Counted from the first letter of the stretch, positions 35,201-44,757 are shown. The stretch: 64,000 nt of DNA from Roseivirga seohaensis (GCF_001592945.1 NZ_LRPB01000046.1:89556-153555), one strand, 5' to 3'. Made by a program: numbers and translations. The notes: generated from the sequence alone by a model not told the origin.

Positions 35201-38188
35201 ATGGCAGATTATAATCACAAGCATATAGAACCTAAATGGCAGGCATTCTGGAACGAAAACCAAACGTTCAAAGCCACAGTAGACAAGAGCAAACCTAAGT
35301 TTTACTCGCTCGACATGTTCCCCTACCCTTCGGGCGCTGGGCTTCATGTGGGTCATCCGCTGGGCTATATCGCTTCCGATATCGTTTCTAGGTTCAAAAG
35401 AAACAAGGGCTTTAACGTATTGCACCCTATGGGCTTCGATGCCTTTGGTTTACCTGCCGAGCAATATGCCATTCAAACGGGGCAGCACCCCGCCATTACC
35501 ACCAAAGAAAACATCGACCGCTACAAAGAGCAGTTGAAGAACATCGGTTTTTCATTTGATTGGGACAAAGAAATTCAAACCTGCGACCCTGCGTACTACA
35601 AATGGACGCAGTGGATTTTCCTTAGAATTTTCAACAGTTGGTACAACAAAGCCACCGAAAAGGCCGAAACCATCGACCAATTGGTAGCTACTTTTAGCCA
35701 ATCGGGCAATGTAAATGTAAATGCCGCTTGCGATGAAGACACACCGTCTTTTTCAGCATACGAATGGAATGCTTGGTCGGAAGAAGAGCAGCAGCGCATG
35801 TTGCTCAAATACAGACTCACTTACCTTTCTGAAACCTCAGTAAACTGGTGTCCCGAACTGAAAACCGTATTGTCTAACGATGAAGTAAAAGATGGTTTTT
35901 CGGAACGCGGTGGCCACCCCGTAGTAAAGAAAAAAATGAAGCAATGGAGCATGCGCATTACTGCCTATGCTCAAAGATTGCTCGAAGGTTTGGACAATCT
36001 TGATTGGCCTGAACCATTGAAAGAAATGCAGCGCAACTGGATTGGCAAGTCCATCGGTGCCGAATTGGCTTTCCCTGTAGTTGGTCATGATTTGAAAATC
36101 AATGTGTTCACCACCCGTATCGATACGATTTTCGGGGTGACATTCCTTTCTTTAGCGCCAGAAAGCGAAATGGTGGCCGAATTGACCACAGAAGACCAAA
36201 AAGAAGCGGTGGCTGCTTATGTAGAAACGGCCAAAAACCGTTCGGAACGCGACAGAATGAGTGATGTAAAAACGATCTCAGGCGTATTTACGGGCAGTTA
36301 TGCCACCAATCCGTTCAACGGAGAAAAAATTCAGATCTGGATTGCCGATTACGTTTTGGCGGGTTATGGTACTGGTGCAGTAATGGCCGTGCCTTGTGGC
36401 GACCAGCGCGATTACGACTTTGCAAAGCACTTCGATTTACCGATTGTTCCAGTAATTGAAGGCGCAGACATCAGAAGAAAGGCTGACCCAACCAAGGAAG
36501 GCGTAATGATGAATTCTGGCTTTTTGAATGGTTTGAACTGTAAAGACGCAATTGCCAAAGCCATTGAGTTTGCAGAAGAAAAAGGAATTGGAAAAGGCAA
36601 AATCAATTTCAGAATTAGAGATGCCATTTTCGCACGTCAAAGGTATTGGGGCGAACCTGTACCTGTCTATTTCAAAAACGACATTCCTTATTTGGTTGAC
36701 GAGGCCGACTTGCCGATTATTCTACCCGAAATTGATAAATATTTACCTACGGAAGATGGCGATCCGCCATTGGCCAGGGCCGAAAACTTCAATTATACGC
36801 CAAAAGGCGAAACAGAAGCTTATCCGCTAGAAATGAGCACCATGCCGGGTTGGGCAGGCTCAAGCTGGTATTGGTATCGCTATATGGACGCCAAAAACGA
36901 TACGGCTTTTGTAGACAAAGACATTCAAGAATATTGGGAGAATGTGGACTTGTACATTGGTGGTTCTGAACACGCCACAGGTCACTTGCTGTATTCTCGT
37001 TTCTGGAATAAAATCATGTTCGATTTAGGCATTGTCAACCAACAAGAGCCTTTCAAGAAATTGATCAACCAAGGGATGATTCAGGGGGTTAGCGCTTTCC
37101 TCTTCAGAACAAATATATTTCTATCGGGAAAAGGTTTCAATGATGATAATCAGCCCGAAAGACCATTTGTGTACCTAACTAAAAACCAATTTCAGCAAGC
37201 ACTAAGTAATAACCCCGAATACAAAGCTAATCTGAACAAGCTAGCTACTCAGATATTTCCGCCAAACATCAAGGATCAAATTGAAAATGGTGAGGTAAAA
37301 GTTCATAGTAGTCTTGGTGAGCTACGCATAGATATACAACACGTTAATTCAAATGACCAATTGAACATTTCTAGTCTCCTGAATGATTCAAAATTCTTAT
37401 TCAATCAGGAAAATGTTGGAATTAAAGGTTGTGTTTTCTTAAAAGAAAATTGGGAAATAATTAACCCAGAGAAGGATACGTTCACTGTTCATAGAGAAGT
37501 TGAGAAAATGTCTAAGTCCAAGTTTAATGTCATAAACCCAGACGATATTATTGAGCGTTACGGTGCCGACACGCTTCGTCTGTATGAGATGTTCCTTGGG
37601 CCTTTGGAGCAATTCAAACCTTGGAATACCAATGGCATTGATGGCGTTTCCAAATTCTTGAAAAAGCTTTGGAGACTCTTCCATAATCAAGAAGGCGAGT
37701 TTATGGTAAGCGATGAAGCGCCAAGCAAAGCGGAGTTGAAAGTGCTTCACAAAACCATCAAAAAAGCGGAAGAAGACATTGAGCGTTATTCGTTCAATAC
37801 TTCTGTCAGTAGCTTTATGATTTGCGTAAATGAGCTTACCGCATTGAACTGCAATAACCGTCAGGTATTGGCTGATTTAGTCGTGTTGATTTCGCCTTAC
37901 GCGCCACACATTACTGAAGAGCTTTGGAGCTTATTGGGTAATGAAGGCAGTATTGTAAATGCGCCTTACCCTGTTCTAAATGAAGAGTTTTTAGTCGAAG
38001 ACGAGCATGAATACCCGATTGCCATTAATGGTAAAATGAGGGTGAAAATGAGTTTCGCAGTAGACAAGCCTAATGCTGAAATTCAAGCCGAAGTACTCGC
38101 CAACGAAAACGTTCAAAAATGGCTCGAAGGCAAAACCCCTAAAAAGGTAATCGTAGTGCCAAAGAAGATTGTGAATATCGTCATCTAG
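35201..38188 (+). CDS. leuS: Leucyl-tRNA synthetase
   Basis: A 995-residue class I synthetase charging tRNA-Leu in the cytosol; E. coli LeuRS has 860. The HIGH motif is HVGH (residues 49-52) in PYPSGAGLHVGHPLGY. The editing domain shows TRIDTIFGVTFLSLAPE and GTGAVMAVPCGDQRDYDF. KMSKS is at about 769-773. Between MIQG (about 625) and KMSKS is an unusually long leucine-specific insertion, about 145 residues, more AT-rich than the flanks (near 35% G+C against 40-55%). The catalytic motifs are intact, so the enzyme is probably active. Confidence 0.97.
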   Translation: MADYNHKHIEPKWQAFWNENQTFKATVDKSKPKFYSLDMFPYPSGAGLHVGHPLGYIASDIVSRFKRNKGFNVLHPMGFDAFGLPAEQYAIQTGQHPAITTKENIDRYKEQLKNIGFSFDWDKEIQTCDPAYYKWTQWIFLRIFNSWYNKATEKAETIDQLVATFSQSGNVNVNAACDEDTPSFSAYEWNAWSEEEQQRMLLKYRLTYLSETSVNWCPELKTVLSNDEVKDGFSERGGHPVVKKKMKQWSMRITAYAQRLLEGLDNLDWPEPLKEMQRNWIGKSIGAELAFPVVGHDLKINVFTTRIDTIFGVTFLSLAPESEMVAELTTEDQKEAVAAYVETAKNRSERDRMSDVKTISGVFTGSYATNPFNGEKIQIWIADYVLAGYGTGAVMAVPCGDQRDYDFAKHFDLPIVPVIEGADIRRKADPTKEGVMMNSGFLNGLNCKDAIAKAIEFAEEKGIGKGKINFRIRDAIFARQRYWGEPVPVYFKNDIPYLVDEADLPIILPEIDKYLPTEDGDPPLARAENFNYTPKGETEAYPLEMSTMPGWAGSSWYWYRYMDAKNDTAFVDKDIQEYWENVDLYIGGSEHATGHLLYSRFWNKIMFDLGIVNQQEPFKKLINQGMIQGVSAFLFRTNIFLSGKGFNDDNQPERPFVYLTKNQFQQALSNNPEYKANLNKLATQIFPPNIKDQIENGEVKVHSSLGELRIDIQHVNSNDQLNISSLLNDSKFLFNQENVGIKGCVFLKENWEIINPEKDTFTVHREVEKMSKSKFNVINPDDIIERYGADTLRLYEMFLGPLEQFKPWNTNGIDGVSKFLKKLWRLFHNQEGEFMVSDEAPSKAELKVLHKTIKKAEEDIERYSFNTSVSSFMICVNELTALNCNNRQVLADLVVLISPYAPHITEELWSLLGNEGSIVNAPYPVLNEEFLVEDEHEYPIAINGKMRVKMSFAVDKPNAEIQAEVLANENVQKWLEGKTPKKVIVVPKKIVNIVI

Positions 38189-38216
38189 TACCGAGTAGAT
38201 GGTATTGAGTATTGAG

Positions 38217-38254
38217 AAAAAAGCCTGATTCGAAAGAGTTAGGTTTTTTTTTGG
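38217..38254 (+). terminator. Weak terminator after leuS
   Basis: AAAAAAGCCT pairs imperfectly with AGGTTTTTT around a 14-base loop and is followed by a long T run, 28 bp past the leuS stop. Confidence 0.5.
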
Positions 38255-38264
38255 TTTCTAACCC

Positions 38265-38529
38265 CAAAGCACGCAAAGGAACGCAAAGCTTAAATCAGAA
38301 TCGTCACTGCGAACACTTACGCCTTAGCTTCAGCGTTGGCGCAGAAGCAGGCCATGCGACAGCAATGGGCTGTAACGAAGCAGTCTCAATTATGGGAGAA
38401 GTGAAATTGCTTCACGTTTTCTTATCCACTTCTATACACATATATAGGTTCGCAATGACTACAAAAATAACCGTCACTCTGAGGTGAGCCTTTTTAAGCG
38501 AAACCGAAAGAGTCTGTCAAATCAAACCA
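38265..38529. repeat. Tandem palindromic repeat, unit 1 (265 bp)
   Basis: The first of three head-to-tail units in the 815-bp gap after leuS. It starts CAAAGCACGCAAAGGAACGC and ends GAGTCTGTCAAAT. It has about 31 extra bases (a CGCCTTAGCTTCAGCG stretch) after GTCACTGCGA compared with units 2 and 3. No gene is supported in it; the frame 38212-38487 is repeat sequence. Confidence 0.9.
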
Positions 38530-38763
38530 CAAAGCACGCAAAGGAACGCAAAGCTTAAATCAGAATCGTCACTGCGAGGCACAGGCCATGCGATAGCAAT
38601 AGGCTGTAACGAAGCTGTCTCAATTATGGAAGAAATGAGATTGCTTCACGTTTACTTATCCACTTCGATTGACATTTATAGGTTCGCAATGACTACAAAA
38701 ATGACCGTCACTCTGAGGTGAGCATTTTTAAGCGAAACCGAAAGAGTCTGTCAAATCAAACCG
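38530..38763. repeat. Tandem palindromic repeat, unit 2 (234 bp)
   Basis: Nearly identical to unit 3 apart from a few substitutions. Inside, GTCACTGCGA pairs with TCGCAATGAC near the unit end, and GAAGC-GTCTC pairs with GAGATTGCTTC, so the unit can fold as a nested hairpin. It also holds a GTCACTCTGAGGTGAGC motif near its end. Confidence 0.92.
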
Positions 38764-38992
38764 CAAAGCACGCAAAGGAACGCAAAGCTTAAATCAGAAT
38801 CGTCACTGCGAGGCACAGGCCATGCGATAGCAATGGGCTGTAACGAAGCAGTCTCAATTGCAGAAAAAGTGAGATTGCTTCACGTTTTCTTATCCACTTC
38901 GATTGACATTTATAGGTTCGCAATGACTACAAAAATGACCGTCACTCTGAGGTGAGCCTTTTTAAGCGAAACCGAAAGAGTCTGTCAAATAG
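38764..38992. repeat. Tandem palindromic repeat, unit 3
   Basis: Outer arms 38802-38811 and 38918-38927, inner arms 38845-38855 and 38871-38881, each with one mismatch. The unit stops 12 bp before the stop codon of the convergent hydrolase gene. This kind of CACTGCGA/TCGCAATG extragenic palindrome occurs in many bacterial genomes. Confidence 0.92.
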
Positions 38993-39003
38993 AACAACAA
39001 ATC

Positions 39004-39915
39004 CTAACTCCCAACCCCACTCCTAATTTCTTCCAACATCTCCAAAATCGTTTTTTTAACGAGGTCAGATTCATTCCAAGGCAAAAAGTGGTTTTGCTTG
39101 GGCAGCATAATAATTTTATGAGGTGCGTTAACCAAAACGCTATCTGCAAAAGGCCCATTTCCTGGGTGAACAAGATCATCGGCTTCACCTTGAATTACAA
39201 CACTAGGCATTTTAACATCCTTCCAAAGCGGCATCATTAACTCAAGTTCCTCTCTTAAGAAAATAAGTTCTTCGTTAGAGATTCTAAATATTTTAGGGAA
39301 AATTCCTTCAATAATTGGCCAACGCATTGGTACCCTAAACCAATCCTCGTGCGGTTCTAATTCAGCAGAAAGCGCTGGTGCTAGCATAATAATGCCATCT
39401 ACCAGCTCTGGATAATCCATGGCCATTCTGGCTACAATAGGCCCTCCCAATGAGTGACCGATCAGAATTCTTGGCGCTGGGTATTTCTCCAAAATAGGTG
39501 CTAAATATTTGGCTTGGGTTTCTAGTGAAGCCACTGGTTTACCATAGCTCGACTTCCCAAAACCTGGCCTATCGGGAGATACTATTACCGCTTTATTATA
39601 AAGCGCGCTATCAACAAAATAATCAATGAAGGCATCCCAAGAACCGGGCGTGCCGTGTATAAATACGAATGTCGCAGGTTGTTTTAGGTCCAACACTTTA
39701 TAGTGCATTTCATAGTCGTCAACCGTATAAGTATCGCTGACTGGTTTTACAGGCTGGTCTTCAAAAAATTTGACCACCTCTTTATCGCTTTTGGAAAAGC
39801 TAATACAACCGCTTACTATTTGAGAAACAGCTATAATAAGCACCACGCTTGAAAAGCAACCAATTCTCACTCTTTTAAACCACTTCGATTTCTTTTTCAT
39901 AAGCATTTGAAACAT
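39004..39915 (-). CDS. Alpha/beta hydrolase, membrane- or lipid-anchored
   Basis: A 303-residue alpha/beta hydrolase. A hydrophobic N-terminal segment ends in VSQIVSGC, which could be a lipobox, so the enzyme is likely in the periplasm. The oxyanion-hole motif FIHGTPGSWD, the nucleophile elbow GHSLGGP (Ser), the acid GEADDLVHP and the histidine KQNHFLPW complete the triad. Substrate unknown. In-frame ATGs at 39906 and 39900 are alternatives; MKKKSKWFK at 39900 gives a standard signal start. It lies 58 bp after glnN, past a terminator. Confidence 0.87.
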   Translation of the reverse strand: MFQMLMKKKSKWFKRVRIGCFSSVVLIIAVSQIVSGCISFSKSDKEVVKFFEDQPVKPVSDTYTVDDYEMHYKVLDLKQPATFVFIHGTPGSWDAFIDYFVDSALYNKAVIVSPDRPGFGKSSYGKPVASLETQAKYLAPILEKYPAPRILIGHSLGGPIVARMAMDYPELVDGIIMLAPALSAELEPHEDWFRVPMRWPIIEGIFPKIFRISNEELIFLREELELMMPLWKDVKMPSVVIQGEADDLVHPGNGPFADSVLVNAPHKIIMLPKQNHFLPWNESDLVKKTILEMLEEIRSGVGS

Positions 39916-39920
39916 ACCAT

Positions 39921-39950
39921 AAAAAAACCACTCCCTACCGGAAGTGGTTT
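39921..39950 (-). terminator. Intrinsic terminator of glnN
   Basis: A 9-bp perfect stem (AAAACCACT and AGTGGTTTT) with a ten-base loop; on the minus strand a T run follows. It lies 24 bp after the glnN stop codon. Confidence 0.85.
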
Positions 39951-39973
39951 TAAAATTTATGAAATAGTTTCTG

Positions 39974-42136
39974 TTATCTTAAGAAAAGCATTTCTCTGTA
40001 TTTCAATAAAGGCCAATCCTCATCGTCAACCAAAAGTTCAAGTTTATCCACTGCATTGCGAATTTCATCAAAGTACTTTCCTTTAATTCTATCACAATAC
40101 GCAATTGCTCTATCTCTAGATTCTTCGATATGGTTCACCTCGCCTCGCTCATCATTCATGGCATTAACCTTGGTTTGAATGGTTTGAATGTAACCGTTCA
40201 CCTTTGTTATTACCGCCATAATATGAGAATTATCGAGACCCAAACTTGCAAGCTTACTTGCATTATCCATTAGTCTGCTTTGGTAATCAACAGCTGCAGG
40301 AAGAATCATATTCATTGCAATCTCACCCATTAGTCTGGCTTCAATCTGCAATTTCAGAATATAGTTTTCTAATTGAATCTCATTTCTGGCTTCAAGCTCA
40401 ACCGCATTCATCACCTTAAATTCCTCAAACATTTTGATGGAATCTTCAGCAACATAAGCATCTAGAGCTCTTGCTGTATCTTTCACATTTGGAAGACCTC
40501 TTTTCTTTGCCTCTTCTGCCCATTCTTCAGAGTATCCGTCACCTTCAAATAAAACAGACTTAGATTCTTTAATGTACTTTCTCAGTATATTAACTATCGC
40601 AATTTTCTTGTCCTCACCTTTGCCAATCAACTTGCTTACCTCATTGTAGAACTCTTTTAATTGATTTGCTACAATTAGGTTCAGCACAGTCATTGGCTCT
40701 GCCACATTTTGGTCAGATCCAACAGCTCTAAACTCAAACTTATTTCCTGTAAAGGCGAAAGGAGAAGTCCTGTTTCTATCGGTATTATCAAGTATGATTT
40801 GAGGTATTTTATCGATCCCCAATTTCATATACATGTTATCGCCTTTGTCAACTTTAACGTTTCCGTTGTTCTCCAATTCTTGTAAAACTGAAGTAAGTTC
40901 AGAACCAATAAATACCGACATAATAGCTGGAGGAGCCTCATTCGCACCTAATCTATGATCGTTACCAGCAGAAGCAATACTGGCCCTCAGCATTCCTGGG
41001 TGCTCGTGAATAGCCTTGATAGTGGTTACTAAGAAGGTTAAAAACTGCAAGTTTTCTCTAGCGCTAGAGCTTGGCTGAAACACGTTTACACCAGTACCTG
41101 TGATAAGCGACCAGTTATTGTGTTTTCCAGAACCGTTAAGTCCAGCAAATGGCTTTTCGTGGAAAATAACCTTTAGGTCATGTCTTTCAGCAACACGATC
41201 CATCACATCCATCATCAATGAATTGTGATCAGTTGCTATGTTAATATCTTCGTATAATGGAGCTACTTCAAACTGAGCTGGAGCCACCTCGTTGTGACGG
41301 GTCATTACAGGAATTCCCAATTTCAACGACTCAATTTCAAAGTCTTTCATGAAATTGTAAACACGGCTTGGAATAGCACCAAAATAATGATCATCTAACT
41401 GTTGCCCTCTTGCTGGGTGGTGACCGAAAATTGTTCTTCCGCTCATTACCAAGTCAGGGCGCGCATTGAATAACGCTTTATCGATTACAAAGTATTCTTG
41501 CTCAACCCCCAATGAAACACTAACGTTAGTTACATTTCTATCGAAAAGCTGACAAACTTTAGTAGCTGCTTTATCAACCGCCTCTACTGCCTTTAATAAA
41601 GGCACTTTATGGTCTAGGGCTTCACCTGTATAAGAAACAAAGATGGTTGGAATACATAAAGTTCTACCCCAAATGAATATCGGAGAAGTAGGATCCCAAG
41701 CAGTATAACCGCGTGCTTCAAAAGTACTTCTGATTCCGCCATTCGGGAAAGAAGAAGCATCAGGTTCTTGTTGAATCAACGCACTGCCTTTCAACACTTC
41801 TATTCCTTTTTGGGCATCAAAGAATGAATCATGCTTTTCAGCAGTCGATCCTGTTAAAGGCTGAAACCAGTGTGTGTAATGGGTAGTCCCCTTAGAAAGG
41901 GCCCAAGTTTTAACCGCAGAAGCTACCTCGCTGGCAGTTTCTAGGTCTATTTTCTTTCCTTTCTTTATTACCGCTTCAACTTTCTTGAACGTTTCTGGAG
42001 TCAAAGTTGACCTCATTTTCTCAAGTGTGAATACATCATCGGCAAAGAAATCTGAAATTTTGTCTGCAGGGGCGAAAACGCGCTCTGTAGTTCTTGTTTG
42101 AACGATATTAAGCGCTCGTTGACGTTGATTTAACAT
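39974..42136 (-). CDS. glnN: Glutamine synthetase type III
   Basis: A 720-residue GSIII, the long form typical of Bacteroidota and cyanobacteria (GSI is about 470). It makes glutamine from glutamate and ammonia with ATP in the cytosol. Features: the THYTHWFQPLTGSTAEKHDSF N-terminal GSIII signature (about 80-100), metal-ligand regions with EQEYFVID, and the ATP/catalytic segment NGSGKHNNWS. The RFRAVG-like motif (KFEFRAVGSDQNVAEP) is intact. The extra C-terminal helical domain is GSIII-specific. It is probably the main ammonia-assimilating gene here; no nitrogen regulator is nearby. Confidence 0.97.
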   Translation of the reverse strand: MLNQRQRALNIVQTRTTERVFAPADKISDFFADDVFTLEKMRSTLTPETFKKVEAVIKKGKKIDLETASEVASAVKTWALSKGTTHYTHWFQPLTGSTAEKHDSFFDAQKGIEVLKGSALIQQEPDASSFPNGGIRSTFEARGYTAWDPTSPIFIWGRTLCIPTIFVSYTGEALDHKVPLLKAVEAVDKAATKVCQLFDRNVTNVSVSLGVEQEYFVIDKALFNARPDLVMSGRTIFGHHPARGQQLDDHYFGAIPSRVYNFMKDFEIESLKLGIPVMTRHNEVAPAQFEVAPLYEDINIATDHNSLMMDVMDRVAERHDLKVIFHEKPFAGLNGSGKHNNWSLITGTGVNVFQPSSSARENLQFLTFLVTTIKAIHEHPGMLRASIASAGNDHRLGANEAPPAIMSVFIGSELTSVLQELENNGNVKVDKGDNMYMKLGIDKIPQIILDNTDRNRTSPFAFTGNKFEFRAVGSDQNVAEPMTVLNLIVANQLKEFYNEVSKLIGKGEDKKIAIVNILRKYIKESKSVLFEGDGYSEEWAEEAKKRGLPNVKDTARALDAYVAEDSIKMFEEFKVMNAVELEARNEIQLENYILKLQIEARLMGEIAMNMILPAAVDYQSRLMDNASKLASLGLDNSHIMAVITKVNGYIQTIQTKVNAMNDERGEVNHIEESRDRAIAYCDRIKGKYFDEIRNAVDKLELLVDDEDWPLLKYREMLFLR

Positions 42137-42167
42137 ACGATAGAACTGATTGGTTAAAATTTACACC

Positions 42168-42175
42168 CAAAACTA
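42168..42175 (-). promoter_or_regulatory. Putative -7 element of glnN
   Basis: On the minus strand the box reads TAGTTTTG, matching TAnnTTTG, 32 bp before the ATG. A -33 TTTG is not clear at the usual spacing. Confidence 0.45.
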
Positions 42176-42351
42176 AGTGAATTACAGCAAATAATTCAGA
42201 AACAGGGTGATTTTTTACCCTACTTTTTCCAAAAAAACGAAAAACCCCTTAAAATCAGGTGCAACAAAGTATTTTCAACTTCAAAGTCCAAAGCATAACC
42301 TGAAACAGACTCACTTCAAGCTTAATACTTCTGAATACTAAGTTAAATGCT

Positions 42352-42359
42352 TAGATTTG
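42352..42359 (+). promoter_or_regulatory. Putative -7 element of mtaB
   Basis: TAGATTTG matches TAnnTTTG. It ends only 9 bp before the mtaB ATG (42369), which would put the transcription start at or within a few bases of the start codon, i.e. a leaderless or near-leaderless mRNA. Confidence 0.5.
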
Positions 42360-42368
42360 CAGCCCGAA

Positions 42369-43688
42369 ATGAGAAAAGTAGCATTTTATACATTAGGCTG
42401 TAAGCTGAATTTTTCAGAAACGTCCACCATTTCCCGTCAGTTTGCTGAAAAGGGTTATCAAAAGGTAGAATTTTCTGAAACACCCGATATTTTCATTATT
42501 AACACCTGTTCGGTAACTGATAATGCAGATAAAAAGTGCGCGAAGATTGTTCGCGAAGCTCAAAACATAAACCCCAACGGTTATGTAGCTATTATTGGCT
42601 GCTACGCACAACTAAAACCTAAAGAAATTTCGGAAATCCCAGGTGTAGATGCAGTTTTAGGTGCTGCGGAAAAATTCAGACTGATTGAATTACTGGATGG
42701 CTTTGTAAAGCCAGAAAACACTCAGGTATTAGCTTCTGAAATTAAAGAAGCGACAGCCTTTAATAATGCTTACTCTATTAATGACAGAACACGTACTTTC
42801 TTAAAAGTACAAGACGGCTGCAATTATCATTGTGCATTTTGTACCATTCCTTTGGCGCGCGGCAAAAGCAGAAGCGACAGTGTGGAGAATATTTTGAATT
42901 CGGCACGAGAAATTGCTGCTTCAGAAGTGAAAGAGGTAGTACTTACTGGTGTAAACATTGGCGATTTCGGAATTCAAGACGGAAAAAGAACTGAACGTTT
43001 TGTAGACTTGGTAAAAGCCATTGATGAAGTAGAAGGCATTGACCGAATTCGAATCTCTTCCATCGAGCCCAATTTGCTTACCAACGAAATCATTGAATTT
43101 ACTTCAACCTCAAAACGTTTTGTACCTCACTTCCACATTCCGTTGCAATCGGGGAATAACAAAACGCTCAGAAGAATGCGTAGACGCTATTTGAGGGAGT
43201 TGTACGAGGATAGAATCAACAAAATCAAGCAACTGATGCCCAATTGCTGTATTGGTGTGGATGTTATAGTTGGTTTTCCGGGCGAAACGCATGAGGACTT
43301 TTTAGATACCTACAACTTCTTAAACGAGTTAAACATTTCTTACCTCCACGTTTTCACTTATTCAGAAAGGGCTAATACCGCTGCACCAGAAATGGAAGGA
43401 CGAGTTCCTTTAAATGAAAGAAAAGAGCGCTCGAAAATGCTTCGAATTCTTTCAGAGAAAAAGAAACAACAATTCTATAGAGAGAATCTGGGTTCTACTG
43501 CAACTGTTCTTTTTGAAAATGATATTGAGAACGGTATGATGCACGGTTTTACTGAAAACTATGTGCGCGTTTCCGCTAAATATGACCCGATGCTCATCAA
43601 TGAGCTAAAAACGGTTACACTAAAGTCTATCAATGAAAACGGAACTGTTGATGTAGAAGAACCAGAAATGGTTTTTGAAAAGCATTAA
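42369..43688 (+). CDS. mtaB: tRNA t6A37 methylthiotransferase
   Basis: A 439-residue radical-SAM methylthiotransferase making ms2t6A at tRNA position 37. The N-terminal UPF0004 domain has cysteines Cys11, Cys47 and Cys78 for one 4Fe-4S cluster. The radical-SAM CxxxCxxC triplet is at 151, 155 and 158 (DGCNYHCAFCTI). A C-terminal TRAM domain follows. The opening RKVAFYTLGCKLNFSET is MtaB-like rather than MiaB-like. A TTG at 42357 is also in frame, but it lies in the promoter box and lacks the family start. Confidence 0.93.
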   Translation: MRKVAFYTLGCKLNFSETSTISRQFAEKGYQKVEFSETPDIFIINTCSVTDNADKKCAKIVREAQNINPNGYVAIIGCYAQLKPKEISEIPGVDAVLGAAEKFRLIELLDGFVKPENTQVLASEIKEATAFNNAYSINDRTRTFLKVQDGCNYHCAFCTIPLARGKSRSDSVENILNSAREIAASEVKEVVLTGVNIGDFGIQDGKRTERFVDLVKAIDEVEGIDRIRISSIEPNLLTNEIIEFTSTSKRFVPHFHIPLQSGNNKTLRRMRRRYLRELYEDRINKIKQLMPNCCIGVDVIVGFPGETHEDFLDTYNFLNELNISYLHVFTYSERANTAAPEMEGRVPLNERKERSKMLRILSEKKKQQFYRENLGSTATVLFENDIENGMMHGFTENYVRVSAKYDPMLINELKTVTLKSINENGTVDVEEPEMVFEKH

Positions 43689-43859
43689 AACTCCTTCTTC
43701 TCAATAAATTTAGATATCTGCATGAAAATCTAGAATTAGTAAGGTATATCTTACACTTCATCTCAAACCCTTCACCCCAAGTCTCCTACCACTTACCCTC
43801 ATCGAGGAACCCAAACGTATTTTTTACGAAAACCAACATGTCACTAAACTCAAAAAAAC

Positions 43860-44156
43860 ATGGCAAGCGGATTAGGTTTCATATTAGATGCGAACAACAG
43901 AATGATGAATAATAGGGCTCTACTGAACAGAGGAGGCTCTTTTAACATCCAGTCAGCAAACAAATTCATCCAACCCTCTGGGCGCAAATACACTTTCAAA
44001 AAGCTGAGTGCTCTAGGGTCAACAAAAATCAGAACACAAATTCAGCAAGAGCAGTTAGAAGAAAGAAAAAGAACACTACTTCTAATCACACTCAGCACAG
44101 CGGCATCGCTTTTACTCTTCTGGGGAGGTTATGAATTTCTGAATTTTATCTTCTAA
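43860..44156 (+). CDS. Small C-tail-anchored hypothetical protein
   Basis: A 98-residue protein with a soluble N-terminal part (ASGLGFILDANNRMMNNRALLNRGG...), a charged central helix (TQIQQEQLEERKRT) and one C-terminal membrane helix (LLLITLSTAASLLLFWGGYEFL). No function recognised. The tail-anchor layout suggests that it sits at the inner membrane with its N terminus in the cytosol. Confidence 0.6.
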   Translation: MASGLGFILDANNRMMNNRALLNRGGSFNIQSANKFIQPSGRKYTFKKLSALGSTKIRTQIQQEQLEERKRTLLLITLSTAASLLLFWGGYEFLNFIF

Positions 44157-44283
44157 GAATACTAAAAATAGTCGCAGTACATAAAGTCTGCGGCTTCCAT
44201 TTTTTATACAAGCGCCTAATTTTATACAGAAATATTTTTCATATTTGAATTAGCACCGAATGTTCAACCGCTAATTCTTAACC

Positions 44284-44757
44284 ATGAAAAAAATACTTCG
44301 ATACATTCTTCTCTTCATTCTTTTTGCATTTGTTGTTATTCAATTTATCAATCGCCCTGAAAAAATAAGTGAGCCAGTTACTGATAACGACATCATTCTT
44401 TCCCTCAATATAGATGATGAAATTGCAGCCATGCTTAAAACTTCTTGTTATGATTGCCACTCAGACCAGCCTCGTTACCCTTGGTATTCAAACGTTGCTC
44501 CTTTAAGTTGGTGGATTGGCGATCATATTGAACACGGAAGAGACGAATTAAACTTTTCATTATGGGGTACTTATACTGCCCGTAGGCGTGACCATAAATT
44601 AGAGGAAGTAGTCGAGTTGGTTGAAAAGCGTGAAATGCCACTACCTAACTACCTCCCAATGCACAAAGATGCCGAACTTTCTGACGAGCAAATTGAAAAG
44701 CTCAGAAATTGGGCAAATGCAGAAAGGGCCAACATTGCCGCAGAAACAGAAAATTAA
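44284..44757 (+). CDS. Membrane-anchored c-type haem-binding protein
   Basis: A 157-residue haem_bd-domain protein. An N-terminal signal anchor (about 5-22) is followed by one haem attachment motif CYDCH (Cys55, Cys58, His59) in LKTSCYDCHSDQPRYPWYSNVAPLSWW, the classic context of this family. REMPLPNYLPMHKDAELSDEQIEKLRNWA at the end probably gives the distal haem ligand. It would work on the periplasmic side. It ends at a strong bidirectional hairpin shared with the E1 gene. Confidence 0.88.
   Translation: MKKILRYILLFILFAFVVIQFINRPEKISEPVTDNDIILSLNIDDEIAAMLKTSCYDCHSDQPRYPWYSNVAPLSWWIGDHIEHGRDELNFSLWGTYTARRRDHKLEEVVELVEKREMPLPNYLPMHKDAELSDEQIEKLRNWANAERANIAAETEN

Noticed and set aside
38212..38487. 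A 91-residue open frame after leuS
   Set aside because: It lies in the tandem repeat units and its translation is that of repeat sequence, with no coding character; it stops inside unit 1.
38265..38992. CRISPR array
   Set aside because: Units are over 200 bp and near-identical through their whole length. There are no short repeats separated by unique spacers and no cas genes.
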